DNA from: Belnapia mucosa
GTDB lineage: Bacteria > Pseudomonadota > Alphaproteobacteria > Acetobacterales > Acetobacteraceae
Length of the DNA stretch: 64,000 bases
Direction of reading: 5' to 3'
Assembly: GCF_016775475.1 (NCBI RefSeq)
Contig: NZ_JAEUXJ010000012.1
Span: forward strand, 62,001 to 126,000
The translations under genes were made by a program, and so were the position numbers. The notes below the pieces were generated by a model. It saw only the letters and a program-made list of their open reading frames with translations. It searched no databases and was not told the DNA's origin. Below, in pieces: positions 47,155 to 57,460 of this stretch (positions are counted from its first letter, which is position 1; each line of letters opens with the position of its first letter).

Positions 47155-47327
47155 CTAGGCCCGCGGCCGCGCCAGGCCCGCGGCGGTGGCGCCCGCCGCG
47201 GCATTCGGGAAGATCAGGCCGGTGCAGGCCAGGGCGAGAGCGCCCGGCAGATAGATGCCGAGGAAGCCGCCGATCCGGTGAAGACACTCAGGACCAGCAG
47301 CAGCACCGTGGTGGCGCCGGGCGGGAC
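47155..47327 (-). pseudogene. Degenerate C-terminal fragment of an MFS (Bcr/CflA-like) transporter
   Basis: Directly behind the RTX gene stop there is an open stretch reading PPGATTVLLLVLSVFT in one frame. It continues one frame over as IGGFLGIYLPGALALACTGLIFPNAAAGATAAG before a TAG. The FPNAxAxA motif and flanking hydrophobic helices resemble the last transmembrane segments of Bcr/CflA-type drug transporters. The 5' part is missing and a one-base frameshift lies near 47285. The call rests on motif resemblance only. Confidence 0.4.
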
Positions 47328-48144
47328 TCAGGCGAAGAGGTCGGCCTGGGTGAGCGTGCCGGTGAAGCCGGCCAGGGCGACGCTGCCCATGGTGGTGCCG
47401 TCCTCGACGGTAATGAACGTGCCACCGGCGATCTGGGCGATGTGCAGGTCGGCCAGGTCCAGATAGCCGGTGCCGAGGACGGAGAAGCCTAATTTATCCT
47501 CGCCCTGGGTGAAGTCCCAGACAACATCATGGCCGAAGGCGCCCTGGAACAGGAAGCCATCGCTGTCCGGGCCGCCGACCAGCTGGTCCGCCATGCGTCG
47601 TCGGATCCAAAAGGTTGCCGTCACCCCAGATGGTGTCATTGCCGGGACCGCCGATGACCAAGTCGTTGCCGCCCCGGGCGTTGTCCTGCAGCATGGAGGC
47701 GTCGCCCCAGAGCACGTCATCGCCAGGACCACCAAGCACCACGTCGTTGGCGCCGCGGCTGTTGTCGAACATGCCGCTGGCGTCGCCCTGGACCCAGTCA
47801 TTGCCCGGGCCGCCATCGACCATGTCGTTGCCGCCGCGGGAGTCGCCGCGCATGTTCATGGCGTCACCGGAGATGCCAACGGGGCCGGACGTGCCGGGCG
47901 CCGGGAAGGAGTCGTTGCCTGGGCCGCCCCTGACGATGTCGTTCCCGCCGCGGGCATCGCCGACCATGTCGATCGCGTCGCCGGTGATGCCGCGGTCGTC
48001 GCCACGCAGGGCGTCCACGATGTCGTTGCCGCCATGCATCCCGGGCCCAAGGGTGGCGACGTCGCCGAACAAGAAGACGTCGTCACCACTTGTGCCGAAA
48101 ATGACGTTGTTGCCCAGGCCAGGCTCGTCGCCAATCTTGGCCAT
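47328..48144 (-). pseudogene. RTX-like glycine-rich calcium-binding repeat protein, frameshifted
   Basis: The first frame (start 48144, AKIGDEPGLGNNVIFGTSGDD) contains about five imperfect units of roughly 26 residues. Their core is RGGNDxVxGGPGNDxxxGDAxxM, akin to RTX/hemolysin GGxGxDxUx calcium-binding nonapeptides. Near 47590 the frame changes by one base within GGCGG. The next frame continues sensibly as ADQLVGGPDSDGFLFQGAFGHDVVWDFTQGEDKLGFSV and ends LTQADLFA, a typical C-terminal RTX secretion region. The frameshift is either genuine decay or a sequencing error. There is no signal peptide; type I secretion is the usual route. An FNR-like box lies about 75 bp upstream. Confidence 0.75.
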
Positions 48145-48219
48145 GGCTTCCTCCCATCCCTTCTGTGCGTTGCTGCATCAGTAAGGGGTATATAGTCTGC
48201 TTTGTCCCTGGCCTGATCC

Positions 48220-48233
48220 TTGAGATAAATCAA
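48220..48233. promoter_or_regulatory. FNR/FixK-like palindrome upstream of RTX-like gene
   Basis: TTGAGATAAATCAA differs from TTGAT-N4-ATCAA at a single position. It lies 76-89 bp upstream of the RTX-like start, in the 233-bp gap after the universal stress protein gene. Otherwise the gap holds nothing recognisable. This is the best box of the set. Confidence 0.5.
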
Positions 48234-48377
48234 TACTTCTGCCGCGACTGGCCCGAGGATCCGAGCAACTCCCTTTCTTCAATTCGAAATCGCAGGGTTC
48301 GTCGAGTAATGCGACCCATTGCTCGATCTCTCGGCGTCCCAGCAGGCCATTGCCCTGGCGGTCCCGCACGGCATTTA

Positions 48378-49214
48378 TCAATGGCTCAGCAGGCAGCATA
48401 CCGGGCAGGTTGTCAGCAGGTCGCGGGTCACGCCACCGAAGACCCACTCCCGGAGCCGCGTATGGCCATAGCCACCGGCGACAACGAGATCGGCCTCCAG
48501 CCGCTCCGCTGCGCGGAGCAGTTCCGCTGTAGCGCTGCGCCCGTCCCGCGTCGCAACCTCGCCCGATGCTCTGGCGCCGTGGCGGAGGAGCAGCGCCGCC
48601 ACGTCCGTCACATGCCGCTGTGCCAGCGTGGGATCTTCCCACTCCTCACAAGCCTCCAGGACGATGACCCGCTCCGTCCGAGCCAGCAGCGGCAGGGCGT
48701 CCATCACGGCGCGCCGAGCCTCTCGGCTTTCCTTCCAGGCCACCAGGATGCGACGGCCTTCGAGCTTGGCAACGCCTTGTGGCACGACCAGGACAGGGCG
48801 CCCGGCCCGCATCAGCACGTCACCCGGCTCAGCTGATTGGCGAAAGCCCGCCGGACCGGCTTCGGCGTCCCGGCCGGTGATGACCAGGTCCGCGGCCCGC
48901 GCCTCCCGTGCCAGCGCATCGCCTGGGTATTCGAGGAAGGGGCGCCATTCCGCACTCGCGCCTGCGATCGTCCGGAAGCGGTCGCCTGCCGACTGCAGCA
49001 TGGCGCGGACGCGCTGGATCTCGTCTTCGATGATGTCGGCGACCATCACGCTTTCGCCGAAGGGCGGCCCGAAGAGCGGGCGCGCTGCGCAGGCTGCCAG
49101 TCCGATCAACTGGGCGCCGAAGTCTCCGGCGAGCCCGGCAGCCAGCCGGATCCGTGCCTCGGTCCCGATGCCGGGCCCGGCGTCCACCATGAGTGCCTTG
49201 TAGGCCATCGTCAT
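48378..49214 (-). CDS. Universal stress protein with two Usp domains
   Basis: 278-residue tandem-domain UspA-type protein (ATG at 49214 or 49208). The first Usp domain covers about residues 1-145 (YKALMVDAGPGIGTEARIRLA through DLVITGRDAEAGPAG). The second (about 155-275) contains VVAGGYGHTRLREWVFGGVTRDLL, the G-x2-G-x9-G ATP-binding pattern. Such proteins act in stress endurance and low-oxygen survival. An FNR-like site lies 63 bp upstream. Confidence 0.92.
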   Translation of the reverse strand: MTMAYKALMVDAGPGIGTEARIRLAAGLAGDFGAQLIGLAACAARPLFGPPFGESVMVADIIEDEIQRVRAMLQSAGDRFRTIAGASAEWRPFLEYPGDALAREARAADLVITGRDAEAGPAGFRQSAEPGDVLMRAGRPVLVVPQGVAKLEGRRILVAWKESREARRAVMDALPLLARTERVIVLEACEEWEDPTLAQRHVTDVAALLLRHGARASGEVATRDGRSATAELLRAAERLEADLVVAGGYGHTRLREWVFGGVTRDLLTTCPVCCLLSH

Positions 49215-49276
49215 CCTCGCCTCCCCGCTACCTTCGCCGAGATGGCCGCAGCTTAGGCGCTTGGCGGGGACGTGCC

Positions 49277-49290
49277 CTGATCTGCCTCAA
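49277..49290. promoter_or_regulatory. FNR/FixK-like palindrome upstream of universal stress gene
   Basis: CTGATCTGCCTCAA matches 8 of 10 fixed positions of TTGAT-N4-ATCAA. It lies 63 bp upstream of the universal stress protein start and directly after the alcohol dehydrogenase stop. Confidence 0.4.
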
Positions 49291-49304
49291 CCGCAGACCC
49301 GCGC

Positions 49305-50291
49305 CTACGGCGCGAGCACAAGGGCGCCCGAAACCTCTCCTGCCCGCAGGCGGGCGAGCGCGGTATTGGCCGCCTCCAGCGGCAGCACCTCGATCGCGGT
49401 GCGCACCGGCACCCGGGGCGCGAGGGCGAGGAACTCCTCACCGTCGCGCCGGGTGAGGTTGGCGACCGAGCGCAGGGTCCGCTCATGCCACAGGATGGCG
49501 TAGGGAAAGGCCGGGATCCCGCCCATGTGGATGCCGGCGCAGACCACCGTCCCGCCGCGGTCCACCGCGCGCAGCGCCGCCGGCACCAGCGCCCCGACGG
49601 GAGCGAAGACGATCGCGGCATCCAGCGGCTCGGGCGCCGGCGCGTCAGAGGGGCCGGCCCAGGCGGCGCCCAGCCGTTGGGCAAAGGCCTCGGCGGCGGC
49701 ATCGCCGGGGCGGGTGAAGGCGTAGACCTCGCGCCCCTCCCAGCGGGCAACCTGCGCGACGATATGCGCCGCGGCGCCGAAGCCGTAGAGGCCGATGCGC
49801 CGCGCATCGGGCCCAGCCAGCCGTAGCGCCCGGTAGCCGATCAGGCCGGCGCAGAGCAGCGGCGCTGCCTCGGCATCGCCATAGGCCTCCGGCAGGGCGA
49901 AGCAGAAACGCTCGTCGGCAACCGCGAGCTCGGCATAGCCACCGTCGATCTGGTAGCCGGTGAAGCGAGCCCGCTCGCAGAGGTTCTCCCGTCCGCTACG
50001 GCAGAAGCGGCAGGCGCCGCAGGTCCAGCCCAGCCAGGGCACGCCGACCCGGGTCCCGGGCGGAAAGCGTTCGGCGCCCGGCCCCTGCGCGAGGACCCAG
50101 CCCACGATCTCATGTCCCGGCACCACTCCGTCCTTCGCGGCCGGTAGATCCCCGTCGACGACATGCAGGTCGGTCCGGCAGACGGCGCAGGCGTGAACCT
50201 GCAGCAGCACCTGGCCCGGGCCGGGCTGCGGGTCGGCGACCATCGCGCAGCGCAGGGCCTCGCGGGGGCGGTCCAGGACCATCGCGCGCAT
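49305..50291 (-). CDS. Zinc-dependent alcohol dehydrogenase
   Basis: 328-residue medium-chain dehydrogenase. Catalytic Zn ligands appear in VHACAVCRTDLHVVDGDLP and VPGHEIVGWV. The structural Zn site has four Cys in CGACRFCRSGRENLC. The NAD(P) fold is IGLYGFGAAAHIVAQVARWEG. The YPI..GYAELAV-type region marks the zinc ADH subgroup of AdhA-like stress enzymes. It starts 15 bp after the L,D-transpeptidase stop, so both probably share a transcript. Confidence 0.92.
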   Translation of the reverse strand: MRAMVLDRPREALRCAMVADPQPGPGQVLLQVHACAVCRTDLHVVDGDLPAAKDGVVPGHEIVGWVLAQGPGAERFPPGTRVGVPWLGWTCGACRFCRSGRENLCERARFTGYQIDGGYAELAVADERFCFALPEAYGDAEAAPLLCAGLIGYRALRLAGPDARRIGLYGFGAAAHIVAQVARWEGREVYAFTRPGDAAAEAFAQRLGAAWAGPSDAPAPEPLDAAIVFAPVGALVPAALRAVDRGGTVVCAGIHMGGIPAFPYAILWHERTLRSVANLTRRDGEEFLALAPRVPVRTAIEVLPLEAANTALARLRAGEVSGALVLAP

Positions 50292-50306
50292 CTCGCCACC
50301 GCCTCC

Positions 50307-51149
50307 TCAGAACGTCTCCGATGAATCGACGACCACCAGGGCCCGGCCGGCGAGCGGGGTCGGCTCCCGGTCGGGCAGCAGGAGCGCACGGAATCGGCCG
50401 TCGCTGGCCGCGGCCCGCTCCTGGTCCGCGTCGAGCACGCCGTGGCGGTCGAGGAACCGGTTCATCGCGGCCGGGATTCGCACGCAACCCTTCGATGCCG
50501 GGCGGCCCAGCCGCTGCTCGAGGTAGTCCGGGTCGGTTGCGTGCAACAGGAAGCGGATCTCGCCCAACTCCTTGTCGGCACGCCAGCCCTTGCTGGCCTG
50601 TACCCAGCCGAAGTCCCAAACGCGCATGCCCTTGAGCCCGAGGCCGCGGATGTGGTTCTCGTTGAAGGTGCCTTCCGCTCGCCAGTCGAGGATGGCGTCG
50701 GTATGCAGGAAGACGCCGGTGGGCGTGATATAGTATCCGCGTCGGTTCGCCTGGCCGGTCGAGACGTAGCTGCCCCCGAGGACATCCCAGGGCCCGTCCG
50801 GACGTGCCAGCAGGATGGCCAAGGCCTGCACGCCGGGGCTGCGGTCGACGCTGACGAGCAGTTGGGGGCGGTCCAGCACCAGCCCCGCCCGTGCGACGGC
50901 GGCCTGGACCCGGGCGACCCATCCTTGCTCCTGCCATGGCCCCGGGCCGGTGGCGGACGGCACCTCCCGCGTCAGGACCTCACGCAGCCGGGCACCCTCG
51001 GCCTCGATCTCGGCCGGGGACAGGGCAGGCCCGGGCAGCACCCGGGTATCGGACCGTGCCACGGTCGCCTGCGGCACGGGCAGCGGTGGGTCGGCCGGCA
51101 CGCAAGCCATGGCGGCCAGGCACCAGCCAAGAGCCAGACGCGGTCCCAA
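50307..51149 (-). CDS. L,D-transpeptidase family lipoprotein
   Basis: Murein L,D-transpeptidase (YkuD-type), which forms or exchanges 3-3 crosslinks or anchors proteins to peptidoglycan. The active-site motif is visible as HATDPDYLEQRLGRPASKGCVRIP, with the catalytic Cys in SKGCVRI and the conserved His upstream. The start is uncertain. A TTG at 51149 would give a clean lipoprotein signal ending AAMAC, while in-frame ATGs at 51296 and 51308 add a polar N-terminus. GVFLHTDAILDWRAEGTFNENHIRGLGLKGMRVWDFG is the typical middle part. The gene is first in an operon with alcohol dehydrogenase. Confidence 0.85.
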   Translation of the reverse strand: MGPRLALGWCLAAMACVPADPPLPVPQATVARSDTRVLPGPALSPAEIEAEGARLREVLTREVPSATGPGPWQEQGWVARVQAAVARAGLVLDRPQLLVSVDRSPGVQALAILLARPDGPWDVLGGSYVSTGQANRRGYYITPTGVFLHTDAILDWRAEGTFNENHIRGLGLKGMRVWDFGWVQASKGWRADKELGEIRFLLHATDPDYLEQRLGRPASKGCVRIPAAMNRFLDRHGVLDADQERAAASDGRFRALLLPDREPTPLAGRALVVVDSSETF

Positions 51150-51702
51150 AAGAGGTTTCGCAACCTGCCCCTGGCGCGCCCGGGTGGCAGCGGGCGGGAG
51201 GACGGCCGGCGTGATCCCGGACAGGCGATGCGCTGTCAGCCCGGCGGCCGCCGGGCGCGTGCCGCGTCGCCACAGCCAAGCCTGTCCTCGGTCCATCTCA
51301 TTCGCCATCGCCGTGACCTCCGCGAAGGAGCCGCCGACGCCTGCGACGCCCTGCTCCGGCCAGCCGCTCGAGCCTTCAGCCGGGCAGGAGCCTGCACCGT
51401 TGAGCACCCGCCTGCACTGATCGAGGTCAATCAGGCGGCGGCGGCGCAGGACAATGCCGGTCCATAACTTCCCAGAGCGATACCGAGTAAGCGGTACCGA
51501 CGGCTCATCGGCTCGCCTGGACGCTCGGCGTCAGGCGTGCTCGGCTCCCGCGTCGGCGCGACCGAAAGCCGAAGCACCGGCGGCGGCGTGCGGTGCGGTC
51601 GCTGGCGTTGCAGGAGACGGCTGGGGCCTCGCCCGATGTGCGGGACGCAGGGTGACGAAGGCCCTCGAATCCGCCTGGCCGGCTGTAGTGGAGGAGAGGG
51701 TG
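51150..51702. other. Divergent intergenic region of the stress island
   Basis: About 550 bp between the transpeptidase and the EF-hand gene. It contains the possible N-terminal extension of the transpeptidase (to 51308) and an FNR-like palindrome at 51417-51430. Several short ORFs occur, but none has recognisable protein features. I see no RNA gene. Confidence 0.4.
51417..51430. promoter_or_regulatory. FNR/FixK-like palindrome between transpeptidase and EF-hand genes
   Basis: CTGATCGAGGTCAA matches TTGAT-N4-ATCAA at 8 of 10 fixed positions and TTGAT-N4-GTCAA at 9. It lies in the divergent region and could serve either gene. Confidence 0.4.
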
Positions 51703-52149
51703 ATGCGCTTCGGTTACTCGGCTGTCCTTGTGGGCCTGTTCCTCGCGCCGGCGGCTCCGTCGCACGCACAATGGTCACCCTGGGGCGGCCCTGACAGCCC
51801 TGGCGGGCTGTTTGGGGGCAATCCGATGGAGGCAGATACCGACCGCGACCGCCGCGTGACGCATGACGAGTTCTGGCTATGGCTGCGGGGGCGCCTGGAG
51901 CACCACGACAAAGACCGCGACGGTGCGGTGGCCCAGCACGAGTTCGACATCCGCCAGGGAGCAGGCGCTACCTTCCGCGCGCTGGACGCCGACCGGGACG
52001 GCAGGTTGACGCCAGAGGAACTCCGCCCATTGGCGGAGATGTGGTTCCGCGCCCAGGATGCGAACCGGGACGGTGCCCTGACACGCCAGGAGGTGCCGAA
52101 CCGCCGGCCAAGCCCATCGGCGAACGGGCGGACGGGCGGCAACCGGTGA
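51703..52149 (+). CDS. Secreted EF-hand calcium-binding protein
   Basis: 148-residue exported protein with signal RFGYSAVLVGLFLAPAAPSHAQ. GAGGAGAGGG lies just before the ATG. Four EF-hand-like loops are visible: DTDRDRRVTHDEF, DKDRDGAVAQHEF, DADRDGRLTPEEL and DANRDGALTRQEV. The D-x-D-x-DG spacing is intact in the last three. It is probably a periplasmic calcium buffer or sensor; function unproven. It precedes the FtsH-like gene on the same strand by 265 bp. Confidence 0.88.
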   Translation: MRFGYSAVLVGLFLAPAAPSHAQWSPWGGPDSPGGLFGGNPMEADTDRDRRVTHDEFWLWLRGRLEHHDKDRDGAVAQHEFDIRQGAGATFRALDADRDGRLTPEELRPLAEMWFRAQDANRDGALTRQEVPNRRPSPSANGRTGGNR

Positions 52150-52319
52150 CCTGCCCGCCTAAGCGTCGCGCCTAACGCGGCCACGGCCGCCTGTCTGCAG
52201 ACACTGCGCCGATGCTTTGGCCCGGGCGAAGCCCCCTTTCGCCCGGCGTCGTCCCCATGCCCTCTTCATGGGTTGTTGTGGATCGCGCCCTAGGATGCCG
52301 CTGCCCGACCTCCGGGATC

Positions 52320-52333
52320 ATGACCTGGATCAA
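52320..52333. promoter_or_regulatory. FNR/FixK-like palindrome upstream of FtsH-like gene
   Basis: ATGACCTGGATCAA matches 8 of 10 fixed positions of TTGAT-N4-ATCAA. It lies 82 bp upstream of the FtsH-like start within the 265-bp gap following the EF-hand gene. No other feature is seen in that gap. Confidence 0.45.
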
Positions 52334-52414
52334 AGGAGGCGCGCCGCGTCCGGGATAACCTCCTCCGGCAGGGCAGGGCCACTGCATTGCAGGGTGTCGG
52401 GAGGGGTCGGTCGC

Positions 52415-54336
<1,922 letters not shown>

Positions 54337-54337
<1 letters not shown>

Positions 54338-54786
54338 TGCGTCAGGAACCCGGCTGGGTGCTGGTGGCGGATGGCCAGCGAGCACGCGTGCTGGAACGGC
54401 CCTCGCTCGGAGCACCGTGGGAGGAACTCGAAGCTGAGGCGTGGAAGGTCTTCGATCCGCCCTCCCGCTCGCTTGGGACCGACCGGCCCGGCCGCGTGCA
54501 TGAAAGCCTTGGCACCACCCGCCACGCGCTGGAACCGCGGCACGATCCGCATGAGGCGCGTAAGGTGGCCTTCGCCTCCGACCTGGCCCATCGGCTTGAG
54601 GCTGCGGCGGAGGCCAGGCGCTTCGCAAGGCTGATCCTGGTGGCACCTCCTGCCTTTCTGGGTCATCTCCGCGACGCCCTCGGCGATGGCACGCGCCAGC
54701 GGCTGAAGGGCAGCCTGGACCTCGATCTGACGAAGGCGACGCTCGCCGAGATCGTCGCCCATCTGCCGGAGCATCGGCCGGCCTGA
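54337..54786 (+). CDS. Host-attachment family protein
   Basis: 149-residue protein of the group annotated as required for attachment to host cells (AtsE-like). Features: WVLVADGQRARVLERP start, RVHESLGTTRHALEPRHDPHEARKVAFASDLAHRLEAA, and RLILVAPPAFLGHLRDAL with a KATLAEIVAHLP end. It resembles an eRF1-like fold. In alphaproteobacteria it often accompanies universal stress and CBS proteins, as here. The start overlaps the FtsH stop, so the two are coupled. Confidence 0.88.
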
Positions 54787-54829
54787 CCGGCCGCGCGATG
54801 GATACAACAACACTGTCGGGATGGATGCC

Positions 54830-56422
54830 ATGGGTATCAGCCTGAAGGTCTGTGGCGCCGCCCGAACGGTGACCGGCCTTTGCCTGCTGTTCGAAACACC
54901 GGACGCACGCTTCCTGGTGGATTGTGGCATGTTCCAGGGCCCGAAGACGCTGAAGGCGCTGAACTACGAGCCCTTCCCCTTCGACCCGCGCGACATCGAT
55001 GCCGTATTGCTGACCCATGCCCATATCGATCACAGCGGGCTGATCCCGCGCCTGGTCAAACAGGGCTTTCGTGGCGCGGTGCATGCGACGCAGCCAACCA
55101 TAGAGCTCTGCTCCTGCATGCTGCCCGATGCGGGTCACATCCAGGAATTCGAAGTCAAGGCGCTGAACCGCCGCAACCGCCGGCGCGGCCAGGATCCGGT
55201 GCGTCCGATCTACACCGCAGCGGATGCGGAGCATGCTCTCACCGCCTTCCAGGCAGTCGCCTATGACGAATGGGTTTCGCCCATACGCGGTCTGCGTGCC
55301 CGCTGGTGGAATGCGGGCCATATGTTGGGCTCGGCTTCGATCGAGCTCGAATTCGCGCTGCCCGGGCGGGCCATGCGGGTGTTGGTGTCGGGCGATGTCG
55401 GCCCCAAGGCCACTGGCTTGCAACCGATGTCGACCGGCCCGGTGGGCGGCGTCGACCATGTCATCGTCGAATCCACCTATGGCGATGAGGATCGGCCGCT
55501 GGTCACACCGGAGGCGAGGCGTGCCGCGCTCGCCGAGGTCGTGCGCCTGGCCGCATCCCAGGGCGGCGCCCTGCTCATTCCCACCTTCGCCGTCGAGCGC
55601 GCGCAGGAAGTGGTGCTGGACCTCGTCCGCTTGATGCAAGCCAATGAGATCCCGGCCGCCGACATCCACCTCGATTCTCCCCTGGCAATCCGCGCAAGCC
55701 GCGTCTTCGAGAGAAACGCGGCGGCGTTGGACGATGGTCAGGCCATGCGTGAGGCCCTGGCCTCGCCGCGGCTGCGCTATGAGCTCGATGGCGAAGCCAG
55801 TCGGCGCATCGCGCGGCTGGAGGGTTTCCATATCGTGCTTGCCGGCAGCGGCATGTGCGAGGCCGGGCGCATCCGCCAGCATCTGAAAGCCAGGCTATGG
55901 GACGCACGAGCAGTGGTCGCGCTGGTCGGCTTCCAGGCCATGGGGACGCTCGGCCGCTTGTTGCAGGATGGCGCGTCGCGCGTGCGCATCCAGGGCGAAA
56001 CCTTCCAGGTCGCCGCACGCATCACCCGGATCGAGGGGTATTCCGCCCATGCCGATGGGCCGGAGCTTGGCCGCTGGATCGAGGCCCGAAGGCCGGTGGG
56101 CGGTGGGGTCTTCCTCGTGCATGGCGAGCCGGACGCGATCGAAGGCTTGGCCAAACGCGTGGTCGGACGTGGCATCGCACCGGATGCGGCGGTGATCCGG
56201 CCCAAGCTCGATGAGGTGTTCCGGCTGGAGCCTGGCGTGGTGCCGATGCGCGATGCGGCAGCATCGCTTCGCCGACGTGATGCCACGGACACGGTCGGCG
56301 AGCCGGATTGGCACAACCGCCGGGCCGCACTGCTCCTGAGCATCGAGGAAGCCTTGGACCGGGCTACCGACGACCAGTCACGGGCGGCACTGATCGACCG
56401 GTTGCGCCGCGCCATGGGGTAG
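54830..56422 (+). CDS. MBL-fold RNA-metabolising exonuclease with beta-CASP domain
   Basis: 530-residue RNase J/CPSF73-like protein. The metallo-beta-lactamase motif HAHIDHSG and a distal GHMLGSASIELEF carry the metal ligands, with D/G in VSGDVGPK. The beta-CASP cap has VIVESTYGDEDRP and GSGMCEAGRIRQHL. The C-terminal motif is RIEGYSAHADGPEL. The ATG at 54830 has GGGATGG five bases upstream; an ATG at 54821 is possible. It is the last gene of the stress operon, which probably runs FtsH-attachment-MBL. Confidence 0.92.
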   Translation: MGISLKVCGAARTVTGLCLLFETPDARFLVDCGMFQGPKTLKALNYEPFPFDPRDIDAVLLTHAHIDHSGLIPRLVKQGFRGAVHATQPTIELCSCMLPDAGHIQEFEVKALNRRNRRRGQDPVRPIYTAADAEHALTAFQAVAYDEWVSPIRGLRARWWNAGHMLGSASIELEFALPGRAMRVLVSGDVGPKATGLQPMSTGPVGGVDHVIVESTYGDEDRPLVTPEARRAALAEVVRLAASQGGALLIPTFAVERAQEVVLDLVRLMQANEIPAADIHLDSPLAIRASRVFERNAAALDDGQAMREALASPRLRYELDGEASRRIARLEGFHIVLAGSGMCEAGRIRQHLKARLWDARAVVALVGFQAMGTLGRLLQDGASRVRIQGETFQVAARITRIEGYSAHADGPELGRWIEARRPVGGGVFLVHGEPDAIEGLAKRVVGRGIAPDAAVIRPKLDEVFRLEPGVVPMRDAAASLRRRDATDTVGEPDWHNRRAALLLSIEEALDRATDDQSRAALIDRLRRAMG

Positions 56423-56429
56423 CGGTGCG

Positions 56430-56610
56430 GTGCCGCGAGTCGGCGGCAAGAACGCATCGCTTGGGGAAATGATCGGCAAGCTCGCCAAGCCGGTGTCCAG
56501 GTGCCGCCAGGCTTTGCTGCAGGATACCGGCGCTGCCATCCGCTGCCTGTTCCTGGAAGCGGAGTTTCCGGCCAGCACGGCCGCGGCAATCCGCCAGGCT
56601 TATGCGAGCG
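56430..56610 (+). pseudogene. ppsA: Decayed N-terminal remnant of phosphoenolpyruvate synthase
   Basis: The reading VGGKNASLGEMIGKLAK is the unmistakable PpsA N-terminus. After LAK a frame change yields GVQVPPGFA (PpsA consensus GVRVPPGFATT). A large internal deletion then joins DTGAAIRCLFLEAEFPASTAAAIRQAYA, another PpsA segment normally about 60-80 residues further on. The rest of the roughly 800-residue enzyme is absent. The remnant directly follows the MBL gene and abuts the GntR gene, marking a junction between the stress island and foreign DNA. Confidence 0.8.
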
Positions 56611-56619
56611 AGCGGCGCT

Positions 56620-57342
56620 TCAGGCTTGGCTTGCGACGGCCCTGTCGAGCTGCTGTTGGACCCGCGCTGCTGAGTGCGTGAGCAGAAGCCGGGCCGCGGC
56701 CTCGGCGCCCTCGGCATCCCCCGCGGCGACGCGGTCCGCCAGCCGCCGCCAGTCCGCCGCAGACTCGGCCCGCCAATCGGCTCGCAGGAAGCTCGTGGCC
56801 TGACAGCGGATCAGCTGCCAGGTGCTGATACCCGCCAGCCGCTCGTAGACATCCGGGAGATGCCGGTTGCCACAGCCGCTCACCAGCAGCGCCTGGGCGC
56901 GCACCGAGCACGCCGCGAAGGTCTGCGGATCCGTGGCCAGGTCGGCGGCCAATCGCTCCATCTGCGCCGCCAAGTCCCGCAGCTCGGCAAGCATCACCGG
57001 CGTCGAGAGGCGGGCGCAGCGCGCCACGGCCATGCCGAGGAGGGTGGCGCGCAGCTCGAAGAGGTCAGCGACGTCCTCGCGCGAGAACTCGGCCACCCGG
57101 GCGCCGAAGCGTGGGACGCGCACCACGAAGCCCCCCTTGGCGAGGGCGATCAGCGCCTCGCGCACGGTCGCCCGGCTCACCGCATGCTGCTGCGCGAGGG
57201 TTTCCTCCTTCAGCCGGTCGCCCGCCCGCAGGCGTCCGGTCATCACCTCCGCCAGCAGCAGGTCTGCAAGGCGCTCAGGGAGGGACTTGGCGGACTTCCC
57301 CAGGGGCAAGGCCCCATCCGGGCCTAGTTCTGTCTCGTTCAT
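56620..57342 (-). CDS. GntR-family transcriptional regulator, FCD type
   Basis: 240-residue regulator. The N-terminal winged HTH (residues about 18-85) is SLPERLADLLLAEVMTGRLRAGDRLKEETLAQQHAVSRATVREALIALAKGGFVVRV. The helical FCD-like effector domain follows (DVADLFELRATLLGMAVARCA) with a Ser/Arg-rich end. It is divergent from the TauD-type gene, with a GT-N3-AC operator-like site between them, so it probably represses the dioxygenase/receptor genes and itself. Confidence 0.9.
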   Translation of the reverse strand: MNETELGPDGALPLGKSAKSLPERLADLLLAEVMTGRLRAGDRLKEETLAQQHAVSRATVREALIALAKGGFVVRVPRFGARVAEFSREDVADLFELRATLLGMAVARCARLSTPVMLAELRDLAAQMERLAADLATDPQTFAACSVRAQALLVSGCGNRHLPDVYERLAGISTWQLIRCQATSFLRADWRAESAADWRRLADRVAAGDAEGAEAAARLLLTHSAARVQQQLDRAVASQA

Positions 57343-57409
57343 GCGGGCGCAGTTCTACTCCTCCTTGTGACGTGGTGCCGAGGCCCCAGGGGCGCGCAGA
57401 TTCCAAAAT

Positions 57410-57438
57410 CTTGTCAGACAGTCGACATACGACTAGGC
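57410..57438 (+). promoter_or_regulatory. Promoter with GntR-like operator for the catabolic cluster
   Basis: TTGTCA (57410-57415) and TAGGCT (57433-57438) are 17 bp apart. TGTCAGACA (57411-57419) is a perfect inverted repeat with a GT-N3-AC core like FCD-type GntR operators. It overlaps the -35 in the 118-bp divergent region. Confidence 0.4.
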
Positions 57439-57460
57439 TCCTGCCCAGGAGAAGCTGTCC

